Shown one piece after another: positions 45,249 to 54,806 of a stretch of 64,000 nt of DNA. This stretch comes from CANDYO01 sp964627795 (lineage in GTDB: Bacteria > Pseudomonadota > Alphaproteobacteria > Rickettsiales > CANDYO01). The notes beneath the pieces were generated by a model. The model saw only the letters and a program-made list of their open reading frames with translations. It searched no databases and was not told the DNA's origin. The first letter of the stretch is position 1; each line of letters begins with the position of its first letter. The position numbers and the translations under genes are program-made. The stretch spans positions 1-64,000 of the forward strand of contig CAZVLF010000009.1 of NCBI GenBank assembly GCA_964627795.1, given 5' to 3'.

Positions 45249-46600
45249 TTCTCAATTCTCTTTAAGGTGAGTTCTTTGCCTAATATTGACATTATCTCAA
45301 ATACACTAGGTGAAGTTGTTTTACCCGTTAAAACTATTCTTAATGATGCTCCAATATCTCCTAATTTTAAAGAATTTTGTTCAGCAAATAATTTTCCTTG
45401 CTCCATTAATGAATCTTTAGACCAATCATTATGTTTAGATAATATTTCTTTAAAAGAAGATAGGATTTGTTGATTAATTATAGAAACGAATTCATCAGGT
45501 ATATCAAGATCTAAATCTTCTTTATAAATGGCACAAGATTCTTTAAGCTCTAGCAATGTATTAGATCTTTGTTTAAGCGAATCTATACCTTGTAAAATTT
45601 TAGATTTTGCTTCATTTGAATAATTATCATCTATTAAATCTAATAATCTTCTATTATCAGCTAATTTTAAATAATGATTATTTAAATTATCAAGTTTCTT
45701 AAAATCAAGACGAGCTGGAGACTTACCGATTGATTCTAAATTAAACCATTCAATTGCCTGATCTTTGGTGATTATTTCATCATTTCCATGGCTCCATCCA
45801 AGCCTTAATAAATAATTACATAATGTTTCTGGTAAATATCCCATTTCTTTATAAGCTTCAACACCAAGTGCTCCATGGCGCTTAGATAATTTTTTACCAT
45901 CTGGCCCGTGAATAAGTGGTATATGAGAAAATATAGGAGTTTTCCATCCCATTGCATTATAAATACAAATTTGTCTTGGGGTATTGCTTAAGTGATCATC
46001 ACCACGTATAACGTGAGTAACTTCCATATCATGGTCATCAACAACTACAGCTAGCATATAAGTTGGTGTTCCATCAGACCGAAGAATAACCATGTCATCT
46101 AAAGTTGAGTTCTCAGTTACAACTTTTCCCTGAACTTGATCTTCAACTATGGTTACTCCCTCTTTTGGGGCTTTGATTCTAATAGAATAGGGCATGTCAG
46201 GATAAGTTGAATGATGGGCATCTCTCCACTTACTTTGAATTGGCTTTCCTGTACGCATACTTTCTTCTCTTAATCCTTCAAGTTCTTCTGGTGTTAAGAA
46301 GCATTTATATGCTTTGCCTTTTTCTAATAATTCTAGAGCTACTTCTTTATGCCTGTTAGCACGAGAAAATTGATAGATTTCTTTCTCATCCCAGGCAAGA
46401 CCTAACCAGGTTAAACCATCTAAAATAGCCTTAACTGCATCATCGGTAGAGCGCTTCCTATCTGTATCTTCGATTCTAAGTAAAAATTTTCCACTTTTTG
46501 CTTTAGCAAAAAGATAATTAAATAAGGCAGTTCTAGCGCCGCCAATATGAAGATATCCAGTGGGAGAGGGAGCAAAACGAGTGACTATTTGTGAAGACAT
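45239..46600 (-). CDS. gltX: Glutamyl-tRNA synthetase
   Basis: 453-residue class I aminoacyl-tRNA synthetase. The HIGH motif is PTGYLHIGGARTAL and the KMSKS loop is KKLSKRHG near residue 240. The C-terminal anticodon-binding region is complete. Rickettsiales commonly encode two gltX paralogues, one charging tRNA-Gln with Glu for later amidation. Which type this is cannot be told here. It is the first gene of the gltX-pgeF-ccmC unit. Confidence 0.95.
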   Translation of the reverse strand: MSSQIVTRFAPSPTGYLHIGGARTALFNYLFAKAKSGKFLLRIEDTDRKRSTDDAVKAILDGLTWLGLAWDEKEIYQFSRANRHKEVALELLEKGKAYKCFLTPEELEGLREESMRTGKPIQSKWRDAHHSTYPDMPYSIRIKAPKEGVTIVEDQVQGKVVTENSTLDDMVILRSDGTPTYMLAVVVDDHDMEVTHVIRGDDHLSNTPRQICIYNAMGWKTPIFSHIPLIHGPDGKKLSKRHGALGVEAYKEMGYLPETLCNYLLRLGWSHGNDEIITKDQAIEWFNLESIGKSPARLDFKKLDNLNNHYLKLADNRRLLDLIDDNYSNEAKSKILQGIDSLKQRSNTLLELKESCAIYKEDLDLDIPDEFVSIINQQILSSFKEILSKHNDWSKDSLMEQGKLFAEQNSLKLGDIGASLRIVLTGKTTSPSVFEIMSILGKELTLKRIEKCL

Positions 46601-46879
46601 TAAAACCTGCTTTAATTGTTAAGTTTAAAAGGAATTATATAATTGTTATCGAAAAATACAATTCCCAAAATATAAAACAACTTATTTGTTATAAATTTAA
46701 TTATCTAAAGAACTAAGTATAAGAGAGCTAAATAAAGCTATTTGATCTTCAACCTGTCCTATTTATAATAAATGCTCCTAATAAATAATAAAAAATTAAC
46801 TTGATATTAGTAAACATTATATATATTTTAATACAAATCGTATGCTTAGTTGATAATGAAATAATATACGGAGAATAAA
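46601..46879. other. Intergenic region with a pseudogene 3'-end fragment
   Basis: Divergent spacer. Positions 46715-46761 match 48874-48920 with about five differences. That stretch is the last codons and downstream flank of the decayed gene at 48901-49438. A weak promoter-like TTGATA at 46801 with an AT-rich -10 lies upstream of the next gene. Confidence 0.5.
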
Positions 46880-47872
46880 ATGTACTTAGAAAATTTATAT
46901 AATAATACTCTTAAAACGTTTAATTGTTACTATGACGCTTACTTTAATAATAAATACGAACCTAGTGACATGGGTTATCACCCAATTGTCAAGCATTTAT
47001 CTAGTGCTTTAGAAAAAAAATGTACACCTAAAGTTGAAGCAGTTCTTAGAGCTTATGATCCATTTCAGTTGCACTTAATTTTTAGGTATAATGAAGATGT
47101 TGCTTTGAAGCTTATTGAATATCCTGATTATAACATGATTTCAAAATATATCGTTAATGCAAAGCCTTTACATGCTATAACATCTATTGATCTTGCTAAA
47201 AAACTTGTTGAAGAAAAGGGATTTGTTGTTGGCGAAGCTAAGGGTTATGGTTCTTTTGATAAAGTCGGTCCTTTAAGTTATGTTTTGCAATTAGCAAGGG
47301 AGCTTGACAATCAAGCTGAAGTAGACAAACTTATTAAATTAGCTGAATATTATATTGCGCATGGTGCAAAAGTAAAAGAGTTTGGATTTGGTGGAAAAGA
47401 ATGCTCATTAGTTGGTGAAGCGGTTTTAACCTCAGATCCAAACTTGGTAAATTTGTTAATTGAAAAAGATGCAAGCTTCAATTTACCAAGTTGTAGTATT
47501 CCTCTTACGGCAACTGCAATAGCCTTCGACATTGCATCACATCCATATACACATAGCTATGCAAAAGGGATAGATAGGGAAAAAGCTCCAGAAGTTTTAA
47601 AAATATTATTAGCAGCTAATAATGAATTGGATAAAACTGTAGATTATAATCGCATTACTACATGGTCTATAGAAAAATGCGAACCTGAGATATTTAAAAT
47701 GTCTATTTGTAAACAGTTGCAAGAACCTAAATCTTATTCAAGTAAAGCTGTTGCAAACCTTATAGAATACGCTGTTGAAAATAATGAAAGATGTGCAGAT
47801 GATTCTAAGATAGATACTTCTTTTAATTGTGAAGAGGTTAAAGTGGATTTCACCGGTGAAGTAAATGAATAG
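46880..47872 (+). CDS. Divergent ankyrin-like hypothetical protein
   Basis: 330 residues with no recognised enzymatic domain. Several stretches fit degenerate ankyrin helices: LLIEKDASFNLP after GEAVLTSDPNLVN, LAEYYIAHGAKVKEFG, and LKILLAANNELD. The C-terminal ~60 residues are variable and Cys-containing. A GGAG ribosome-binding site precedes the ATG. No signal peptide. It is flanked on both sides by gene debris. Likely a host-interaction protein by analogy with the other ankyrin genes, with low certainty. Confidence 0.65.
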   Translation: MYLENLYNNTLKTFNCYYDAYFNNKYEPSDMGYHPIVKHLSSALEKKCTPKVEAVLRAYDPFQLHLIFRYNEDVALKLIEYPDYNMISKYIVNAKPLHAITSIDLAKKLVEEKGFVVGEAKGYGSFDKVGPLSYVLQLARELDNQAEVDKLIKLAEYYIAHGAKVKEFGFGGKECSLVGEAVLTSDPNLVNLLIEKDASFNLPSCSIPLTATAIAFDIASHPYTHSYAKGIDREKAPEVLKILLAANNELDKTVDYNRITTWSIEKCEPEIFKMSICKQLQEPKSYSSKAVANLIEYAVENNERCADDSKIDTSFNCEEVKVDFTGEVNE

Positions 47873-47920
47873 TTTTATTAGTTAATTATTACTGATGTTT
47901 TTGATGGACTGACATTTATT

Positions 47921-47955
47921 ATTAGGTTGCGTTAATGCACATAACGCAACCTAAT
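47921..47955. terminator. Long perfect hairpin downstream of the ankyrin-like gene
   Basis: A 14-base stem, ATTAGGTTGCGTTA (47921-47934) and its exact complement at 47942-47955, with a seven-base loop. It lies 49 bases after the stop at 47872. There is no good T-run, so it may be a rho-independent terminator of weak type or a palindromic repeat element. Confidence 0.5.
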
Positions 47956-48720
47956 GTTATTAGCTATGTTAACCCAATAAAGATAAATAAAAAAATTATT
48001 AAATCTATCAGTCAAGTTTATTGATAATTACAGGTATGCTTTTAAAATTATGGAAGCAGAGAGTGCTTAATTATTATGAAATAAAACAAATAGTTGATAC
48101 TCAAGACTTATTAAGAGTAGATGAAATATAAAAATCTATTGTATTTACTTAAGCTTTATAAATTAAAGTCTGATGTTTTTTTAGCTATTTACATCAGCGA
48201 CTAAAAGCTGCTTATTTCTGAAAGAGTTCTAAAAAAATCATAAAGCACATAAACTTTTTTGAAATAATATAACTATTCATTTGTTATGCTTATATAATTT
48301 AGCTTTTGTTAGATAGGTAAAAACAAAATAAACGAAAGATATTCTTGATGAGATGGAAGCAGAAATTTTACCTTCATAAAACTCAGGACTACAAGTTTTA
48401 TAGAATAAAGCTAGAGCTGCAAGAGAACAAAAAGCTGATAGTGAACTAGCAACCAATATCGCTTATCTTGCAAATTTATAAGATTTAATTAAAATAAATG
48501 AAGAAAAGCTTAAAACTGATCTGAAAGATTCTTATATTATAAACGAATAATCCACTAAATTATACGAAATAAGACAATTTTTAAGAAAGTAATTAATTAT
48601 AAGAATTTATTTGATTCTCTATCTAAAGAAGGTTTTTGGATTCAAGGAATAGAAGAAGACATTAAAACAAGAGTAAAACAATATATCAATTCCTTACCTG
48701 GTATTTAATTTAAATAGAGC
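47956..48720 (+). pseudogene. Degraded coding debris
   Basis: No intact gene. One forward frame from about 48330 to 48590 keeps protein-like composition (for example KARAAREQKADSELATNIAY) but has at least five in-frame stops, and a different frame at 48601-48708 reads NLFDSLSKEGFWIQGIEEDI before a stop. A further short open stretch lies at 48034-48131. The parent family is not recognised. Confidence 0.4.
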
Positions 48721-48900
48721 GCCATTGTTTAGTTAATAATTAGAGCTATTCAGATATAGATTCTTGTTCTTTAACAATTACTGGATTTAAGGATATATTT
48801 AGTAAACTATATAACGATATATTCAACTCAACGAGGCTTAAAACCAAACGCAATCATATGTTATGTAAGAATAAAATATAAGAGAGTTAAATCAAGCTAT

Positions 48901-49438
48901 TTAATCTTCAACTTGTCCTATAAGGGATTTTGGCTCTATATTAGTAAGATTAAAAGTTTGATAAGGTAAATCAGTAAGATTGATTTCTTTTTCAGCTATA
49001 TTTTTAGGGTTGCACTTCCAGCAAGTTAAAAGTACGAAAAGCCTATCTTCCTGTCCTTGAAAAAGGGGTATGGCATGAGCTGCTCCAGCGTTTCCCATTG
49101 TAAAGGCTGCAACTTCATTTAAAGCAGCAGTTTGAAGGTTATTCAAGTTAATATACTCGGGTTCAAGTTTATATTCTATCACTACATCATTATCTTTATC
49201 AGCCCAAAAATTGTCTTTCTCTCTAAAATATTGCTCCTTATCCTCATCTGTAAATACTGTTTCTTTCCCAATTAAAGCTTTAGCAACCCTAATACCTGTG
49301 TAACTTCAAATAATCACCAGAGGATTTTTTACCATCTTGATGCCAACCATATTCCTGTGGAAGTAATTGAATAAACCTAAAAGATGACACTGGATTAACT
49401 TCTATTTCTGACATATTAACTTTAAAACAATTAGACAT
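48901..49438 (-). pseudogene. Frameshifted 2OG-Fe(II)-oxygenase-like gene
   Basis: A ~179-codon gene broken by one frameshift near 49306. The 5' part (ATG 49438) reads MSNCFKVNMSEIEVNPVSSF and on to QEYGWHQDGKKSSGDYLK. One base later the frame resumes as YTGIRVAKALIGKE and continues to the stop at 48901. The HQDG motif and a distal AHAIP...EDRLFVLL pattern fit the His-x-Asp...His...Arg arrangement of 2-oxoglutarate/Fe(II) oxygenases, and resemble the second decayed gene at 57401-58156. Family assignment is tentative. If the frameshift were a sequencing error the gene would be intact. Confidence 0.5.
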
Positions 49439-49504
49439 ATTACTTACCATTCTAAACACTATGGAAGTAAAAATAGAAGCAAGGTTTTTGTTATCAACAA
49501 TAGA

Positions 49505-49810
49505 CTATATATTTTGATTTAATCTTTCACTTATAAAGGATGAGCTTGAGTCATTTTTATAAGTAATATTGTGATCTTCATTAATATAAAATTCATAGTT
49601 TTTCTTTGTCAAGCTTATTGAAGAAAAGCTTTTAATAATATCAGTTTTTTCCTTGTTAAGAAATAGAGTAAAAACATGTTTTTTAATGTCATTATCAAGA
49701 TTTTTAAATGTAAGGCAAAGATTTTCTTCTGCTTAAATATGGCTCGCCACTTCTTTACCTACAGTAAAAAAGCTGTTGTTGAGTGGGGTTGTTTTCTTTT
49801 TTCTTCTCAT
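49505..49810 (-). pseudogene. Small gene with one internal stop
   Basis: A 102-codon frame, from ATG at 49810 to TAG at 49505, interrupted only by TAA at codon 26 (49733-49735). It begins MRRKKKTTPLNNSFFTVGKE and ends SSSSFISERLNQNI. Composition is protein-like throughout. No family recognised. A single disabling mutation suggests recent inactivation. Confidence 0.45.
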
Positions 49811-50108
49811 AATTAATATTAAATTAATCACATATAACATAGCAAAAATAGTTAACAAATATTAATAAAATTGTCAATTTAAAATATCTTATAGATATTT
49901 GGCCAATATAAAAACAAATATTTAATAAAGTTTATACTTCAAATTAAAATTATTTAGCAAAGTTTAGATTAGGTTTAGTATGATAAATTAAAAATTTTGT
50001 TAGACCTAAACTATCATCTTAAAGCAAAACTTATACTTATTTTGAGATTTACTTTTGTTATCGGTTAAAGTATAAATTTATATCATATTAATTTTAATTT
50101 AGGTGTTT
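49811..50108. other. AT-rich intergenic region upstream of dapA
   Basis: No ORF, RNA or strong hairpin is seen. It should contain the promoter of the dapA-smpB-ybaB run, but no consensus pair stands out. Confidence 0.4.
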
Positions 50109-50987
50109 ATGTATAAGGGTGTTTTTACAGCATTGTTAACTCCATTTAAACATGGTGAACTTGATCTTGATTCATTTGCAAAAATGATTGAGTGGCAGAT
50201 TGAATCAGGAGTTGACGGTTTAGTTGTTGCTGGATCTACAGGTGAGGGCCAAAATCTTACTAAAGAAGAAATGATTAATTTGCTTGAAATAGCTATTAAA
50301 ATTGCTAAAGGAAGAGTTAAAATTATTGCTAATGCTAGCTCTAATTCGACAGATGTTAGTATTGATCTTGTAAAAGAAATGGAAAAGCTTAAAATTGATG
50401 GTGTTATGGTAGTAACTCCATATTACGTAAAACCTACTCAAGAAGGTGCATATCAACATTTTAAAGCTATTCATGATGCATGCAAGTTTCCATTAATTAT
50501 TTATAATAACCCAGCAAGAGCAGCAGTAGATTTAACTAATGAGACAATGATTAGATTATCTCATTTACAAAGAGTTAAAGCAGTGAAAGAATGTAGTGGC
50601 AACCCAATTAGATGTGCTCAAATCTTAGAACAGAAGCCTAGCTTAGAAATTATGTGTGGGGATGATATTTTAATGCTTCCATATTATACTCAAGGGGCTT
50701 CAGGGGTGATATCGGTTGTAAGTAATTTAGTTCCGGCTTTAGTGGTTAAGCTTCATAAAATGTGGAAAGAAAGTAATCCTGAAGAAGCGATGAAAACTCA
50801 AAGCCTACTTCGCCCATTAAATGAAGCTATTTTTTGTGAGCCAAATCCAGTTGCAGTGAAATTTGCTGCTAGCTTATTTGGTATTTGTGCGCCAGATCTT
50901 CGCTTACCACTTGTTCCTTTATCTGAAGCGAACAAGAAATTGGTGACTCGAGCTATACAACAATTAAAAGATAAGATTTATGGCTGA
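50109..50987 (+). CDS. dapA: 4-hydroxy-tetrahydrodipicolinate synthase
   Basis: 292 residues from ATG 50109, chosen over GTG 50103 because MYKGVFTALLTPF is the family start and AGG lies at proper distance. It condenses pyruvate with aspartate semialdehyde in the diaminopimelate/lysine pathway, supplying peptidoglycan precursor. GSTGEG binds substrate, Tyr132 (IIYNNPAR) and Schiff-base Lys160 (KAVKECSGN) are present. Its stop overlaps the smpB start by eight bases. A retained DAP pathway is consistent with the transglycosylase and PgeF genes in the window. Confidence 0.95.
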   Translation: MYKGVFTALLTPFKHGELDLDSFAKMIEWQIESGVDGLVVAGSTGEGQNLTKEEMINLLEIAIKIAKGRVKIIANASSNSTDVSIDLVKEMEKLKIDGVMVVTPYYVKPTQEGAYQHFKAIHDACKFPLIIYNNPARAAVDLTNETMIRLSHLQRVKAVKECSGNPIRCAQILEQKPSLEIMCGDDILMLPYYTQGASGVISVVSNLVPALVVKLHKMWKESNPEEAMKTQSLLRPLNEAIFCEPNPVAVKFAASLFGICAPDLRLPLVPLSEANKKLVTRAIQQLKDKIYG

Positions 50988-51444
50988 TTTAAAAAATAGA
51001 GACATAACCCAGAATCGTAAAGCAAGACATGAATATCATATTGAAGAAGTTTTTGAAGCAGGTATTGTGCTTCAAGGAACAGAAGTAAAGTCACTACGAG
51101 CTGGTAAGGTTAGTATTGCAGAATCTTTCGCTAGCAATATTGGAGAAGAGCTATTCTTATTTCACTCTCATATTCAAGAATATGAAAAAGCAAACGCTCT
51201 TTTTAATCATGACTCTAAAAGGCCAAGAAAATTATTGCTTCATCGTAGGCAGGTAAATAAGTTAATTGGAAGAATCAAAACAAAAGGCTATACTTTGGTG
51301 CCATTATCATTATATTTTAATAATAAAAATAAAGTAAAAGTTGAGCTTGGTTTAGGTAAAGGAAAACATCTTTATGATAAACGAGCAAGCATTAAAGAAC
51401 GTGAATGGAAAATTGAAAAAGCTAGAACATTAAGGGAGAAATAA
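50980..51444 (+). CDS. smpB: SsrA-binding protein SmpB
   Basis: 154-residue tmRNA partner for trans-translation. Family blocks: NRKARHEYHIEEVFEAGIVL, QGTEVKSLRAGKVSIAESF, and the C-terminal GKGKHLYDKRASIKEREW helix that enters the ribosome. Overlaps dapA by eight bases. The tmRNA gene itself is not in the window. Confidence 0.96.
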   Translation: MADLKNRDITQNRKARHEYHIEEVFEAGIVLQGTEVKSLRAGKVSIAESFASNIGEELFLFHSHIQEYEKANALFNHDSKRPRKLLLHRRQVNKLIGRIKTKGYTLVPLSLYFNNKNKVKVELGLGKGKHLYDKRASIKEREWKIEKARTLREK

Positions 51445-51446
51445 TT

Positions 51447-51770
51447 ATGGTTAATATAGCTAATATGATGAAGCAAGCACAAGTAATGCAAAAAAAGATG
51501 GTCGAAGCTCAAGATGAGTTAGCCAAAAAAGAATATGAAGGCAACGCTGGTGGTGGTGTTGTGCAAGTTAAAATTAATGGCCAAGGATTCTTGTTAAAAG
51601 TTACAATTGCCAAAGAAATGGCCAATCCTGACGAAGTAGAAATACTTGAAGATTTAATATTAGCTGCTTTTAATGATGCTAAGAAAAAACAAAATGAAGA
51701 TTCTGAAAATAGCATGTCTGGCTTAATGGGAGGATTAAACCTTCCAGCAGGATTTAAGTTTCCTTTTTAA
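51447..51770 (+). CDS. YbaB/EbfC family nucleoid-associated protein
   Basis: 107-residue small DNA-binding protein, dimeric in relatives. It has the family pattern NMMKQAQVMQKKMVEAQDEL, then the beta sheet with VQVKINGQGFLLKVTI and a final MSGLMGGLNLPAGFKFPF. It starts two bases after smpB, so is cotranscribed. Often found beside dnaX and recR; here it is not. Confidence 0.93.
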   Translation: MVNIANMMKQAQVMQKKMVEAQDELAKKEYEGNAGGGVVQVKINGQGFLLKVTIAKEMANPDEVEILEDLILAAFNDAKKKQNEDSENSMSGLMGGLNLPAGFKFPF

Positions 51771-51788
51771 ATTTTGGAGTTTTGATAA

Positions 51789-52421
51789 ATGAGCAAAAGA
51801 ATTATAATCTTGATAGTGTTGTTTAGCCTTGGCTTAGTGACACTATCTTTATATATTATTAGTACTCTTGATCCCGGTGAGAAACCTCATCCTTCTTCAG
51901 AAGTGATTAATGTATCTTCACGTGATTTAAAAGTAACTGATGACTTTAATTTAAAAGATCATTATGGAGAGCTTTTTAACCTTGAGCGTTTAAAGAAAAA
52001 ATTTACTATACTTTATTTTGGCTTTGCTCACTGCCCTGATTTTTGTGAAGATGCTTTAGCAAAAATTGAGGAAGTAATGAAAAAATTATCCCCAGAGCAA
52101 AAAGAAAAAATCCAAGTAGTTTTTGTTTCAGTTGATCCTGAGAGAGATGATATTACAACCTTAAAACAGTTTGTAGAAAAATTTGATAAAGATACTATTG
52201 GAGTAACAGGAGATAAGCATGAAATTGAAAAATTAGCCAACTCGGTAAAAGCTTATTTCTCTCAAATAAAAAATGAACAAAATGGAGATGATTATTATGT
52301 TGATCACTCTGCTTTTATATATTTTTTAAACCCTATGGCTGAGTTAATTGCTCAGTTTACTCCTAATGCTGCTATTGATGAAGTAGCAGATCAGCTAAGA
52401 ATAAAACTTGTGTCTGAGTAG
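51789..52421 (+). CDS. SCO1/SenC family copper chaperone
   Basis: 210 residues, anchored by an N-terminal helix (~5-25) with the thioredoxin-fold domain in the periplasm. Copper ligands are CPDFC (Cys82, Cys86) and His173 in YVDHSAF. It delivers copper to the CuA site of cytochrome c oxidase. It is immediately followed by tatB with no spacing. Complete and normal length. Confidence 0.93.
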   Translation: MSKRIIILIVLFSLGLVTLSLYIISTLDPGEKPHPSSEVINVSSRDLKVTDDFNLKDHYGELFNLERLKKKFTILYFGFAHCPDFCEDALAKIEEVMKKLSPEQKEKIQVVFVSVDPERDDITTLKQFVEKFDKDTIGVTGDKHEIEKLANSVKAYFSQIKNEQNGDDYYVDHSAFIYFLNPMAELIAQFTPNAAIDEVADQLRIKLVSE

Positions 52422-52724
52422 ATGTTTGAAGTTGGCCTTAGTGAAGTTTTAGTAATTATTTTGGTGGCATGCTATTTTCTTGATATTAAGGATGTCCCCA
52501 AAATAATTAAGGCTGTTAGACAGGTTTTTAAATACTTAAATTCATTCTCAAAAGAAGTTAAAGATTTTATTGAAAATTTGGAGAAAGAATCTAAAAAAAT
52601 TGTTGATATGGAAGGAAACGAGCAGGAAACATTTGATTTAGATGATATTACACCTGATTTAGAAAAAAATGATCTCAAAACTTCTAAGACTAAGAAGAAA
52701 AATAAAAATGATCAACAAAAATAA
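52422..52724 (+). CDS. tatB: Twin-arginine translocation protein TatB
   Basis: 100 residues: a short N-terminal membrane helix (MFEVGLSEVLVIILVACYFL), then an amphipathic helix (VPKIIKAVRQVFKYLNSF) and a charged, Lys-rich tail. The usual Gly-Pro hinge after the membrane helix is replaced by DIKDVPK. The neighbouring tatC supports the call. TatA-like alternatives cannot be fully excluded, but the FEVG start is TatB-like. It begins directly at the sco1 stop. Confidence 0.85.
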   Translation: MFEVGLSEVLVIILVACYFLDIKDVPKIIKAVRQVFKYLNSFSKEVKDFIENLEKESKKIVDMEGNEQETFDLDDITPDLEKNDLKTSKTKKKNKNDQQK

Positions 52725-53439
52725 GTTAACGCTTGCTGAACATTTCAAAGAACTCAAGCAAAGAATAATTTATATTGCTTGTGTGTTTTTTTTAAGTTTT
52801 GTTGCATCTTACTGTTATGTTGAAGATATTTATTCATTTATTTTAAAGCCTTTAAGCGAGCAGTGGTCAAGTGGTGAAAGGAAGATAATATATACTAATT
52901 TAGCAGAAATATTCTTTAGCTATTTAAAACTTGCTTATTATGTAGCTTTATTTATTACTATTCCTTTTCTTATATGTCAAATTTATATATTTATTGCTCC
53001 TGGACTTTATAAAAAAGAGAAAAAAGCTTTATTTCCTTTTTTAATAGTTTCTCCAATTTTATTTATTGTGGGTGCTTGCTTTGTTTACTATTTTATTTTT
53101 CCTTTAGCTTGGAAATTTTTCTTAAGTTTTGAGCAAGTAGATTCAACAATTATTCCTATAAAGTTAGAAGCTAAAGTTAGTGAATATTTATCTGTTGTAA
53201 TAAACTTAATTATTGCTTTTGGCATAGCTTTTCAACTACCGGTTTTATTAGTGCTGCTAGCAAGGCTTGGATTTATTGATTCAAAGATGATGAAAGATAA
53301 AAGAAAATTCGTTATAGTTATAGCTTTTGTAGTTGCTGCTTTTTTAACTCCTCCTGATGCTATAAGTCAAATTGCACTTGCTTTAGTGCTGTTATTGCTT
53401 TATGAATTATCTATTGTTTTTATTAATAAAATTAACTAG
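52708..53439 (+). CDS. tatC: Twin-arginine translocase subunit TatC
   Basis: 243 residues from ATG 52708 (MINKNKLTLAEHFKELKQRI); an upstream in-frame start at 52669 would lie deep in tatB. Six hydrophobic helices. Family blocks: LAEHFKELKQRI, the SYLKLAYYVALFITIPFLIC region and FVVAAFLTPPDAISQIALAL. It recognises twin-arginine signal peptides and exports folded proteins. Overlaps tatB by 17 bases. Confidence 0.94.
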   Translation: MINKNKLTLAEHFKELKQRIIYIACVFFLSFVASYCYVEDIYSFILKPLSEQWSSGERKIIYTNLAEIFFSYLKLAYYVALFITIPFLICQIYIFIAPGLYKKEKKALFPFLIVSPILFIVGACFVYYFIFPLAWKFFLSFEQVDSTIIPIKLEAKVSEYLSVVINLIIAFGIAFQLPVLLVLLARLGFIDSKMMKDKRKFVIVIAFVVAAFLTPPDAISQIALALVLLLLYELSIVFINKIN

Positions 53440-53450
53440 GAAATGTAAAA

Positions 53451-54725
53451 ATGCATGATATAAAGTGGATTAGAGAAAATATGAGCCAGTTCGATGAGGC
53501 TCTTAAAAAAAGAGGTGCGGAAGCCTTTTCTAAATCAATAGTTGAAATGGATGAGAACAAAAGGCAGCTAGTTACACTTATTCAAAGACTTCAAGCAGCT
53601 AGGAAAGATAAAGCTGCTGCTATTGCAAAATACGGAAATTCTAATCATCCTGAATTAAGAAATCTAAAACGTGATGCTAACCATATTAAAGAGAAATTAG
53701 TTGAATTAGAAGAAAGATTAAATAGTGACGTTGAATTAGATAATCTCTTAAATTCATTACCTAATTTGCCTGCAGAAGATGTGCCTGTGGGTGAAAATGA
53801 AGAACAAAATGTTGAAATTAAAAAGCATGGAGAGATTAAAAAGTTTGATTTTCAAGTGAAAGCTCATTATGAAATTGGTGAACAACTTAAAATGATGGAT
53901 TTTGAGCAAACTGCTAAAATTTCAGGAAGTAGATTCGTTACCTTAAAATCAAATTTAGCTAAATTAGAAAGAGCGCTGGCAAATTTTATGTTAGATTTGC
54001 ACACTTCAAAATTTGGATATACGGAAGTTAGCCCTCCTTTGCTTGTTAAAGACCCGGCTATGTTTGGGGTAGGACAGTTGCCAAAATTTGCAGAAGATTC
54101 TTTTGCTACTACCAATGGTTATCGCTTAATTCCAACCTCTGAGGTTTCTTTAACCAATTTAGTTGCAAATTCAGTCTTAAGTAGTGAAGAATTACCCATG
54201 AGATTTGTTGCTTATACTCCTTGTTTTCGTTCTGAGGCAGGAGCTGCAGGAAGAGATACTAGAGGAATGATACGTTTACACCAATTTTCTAAAGTTGAAT
54301 TGGTGAGCATTGTAACTTCTGAAAAATCAGAGGAAGAGCATGAAAGAATGTTGAGTGCTGCTGAGGAAGTTTTAAAACAGCTTGAATTACCATATAGGGT
54401 AATGCTTTTATGTTCTGGAGATATGGAATTTAGCGCGAAAAAAACTTACGATCTTGAAGTGTGGTTACTTAGCCAAAATAAATATAGAGAAATTTCTAGC
54501 TGTTCTAATTGTGGTGATTTCCAGGCACGTAGAATGAAAGCAAGATATGTGTGTGATCAAACAACAAGAGAGAAAAAATTTCTTCACACGTTAAATGGTT
54601 CTGGCCTTGCTGTTGGAAGGACATTAGTTGCAGTTCTTGAAAATTACCAACAAGAGGATGGATCAATTATAATTCCAAAAGTGCTTGTTCCTTATATGAA
54701 TGGGATAGAGAAGATTGAACTTTAA
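53451..54725 (+). CDS. serS: Seryl-tRNA synthetase
   Basis: 424-residue class II aminoacyl-tRNA synthetase. Residues ~1-110 form the coiled-coil tRNA-binding arm. Motif 2 is FRSEAGAAGRDTRGMIRLHQ and motif 3 is NGSGLAVGRTLVAVLENYQ. Starts 11 bases after tatC. The 3' third (54267-54725) is duplicated at 56557-57015. The central ~370 bases of the two copies are identical while both ends carry scattered, mostly silent differences. The gene itself is complete. Confidence 0.95.
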   Translation: MHDIKWIRENMSQFDEALKKRGAEAFSKSIVEMDENKRQLVTLIQRLQAARKDKAAAIAKYGNSNHPELRNLKRDANHIKEKLVELEERLNSDVELDNLLNSLPNLPAEDVPVGENEEQNVEIKKHGEIKKFDFQVKAHYEIGEQLKMMDFEQTAKISGSRFVTLKSNLAKLERALANFMLDLHTSKFGYTEVSPPLLVKDPAMFGVGQLPKFAEDSFATTNGYRLIPTSEVSLTNLVANSVLSSEELPMRFVAYTPCFRSEAGAAGRDTRGMIRLHQFSKVELVSIVTSEKSEEEHERMLSAAEEVLKQLELPYRVMLLCSGDMEFSAKKTYDLEVWLLSQNKYREISSCSNCGDFQARRMKARYVCDQTTREKKFLHTLNGSGLAVGRTLVAVLENYQQEDGSIIIPKVLVPYMNGIEKIEL

Positions 54726-54767
54726 TATTGTGCCCTGTTTGTTAGGTAGGGCTAATTTAAAGAATTG

Positions 54768-54785
54768 AGCTTGAGTAATCAAGCT
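54768..54785. terminator. Possible hairpin between serS and the metalloprotease-like gene
   Basis: AGCTTGA (54768-54774) pairs with TCAAGCT (54779-54785) over GTAA. It sits between two convergent stops. The T-rich stretch on the plus strand is interrupted, so function is uncertain. Confidence 0.4.
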
Positions 54786-54806
54786 AATAAAGTTTTATTT
54801 TTATAT

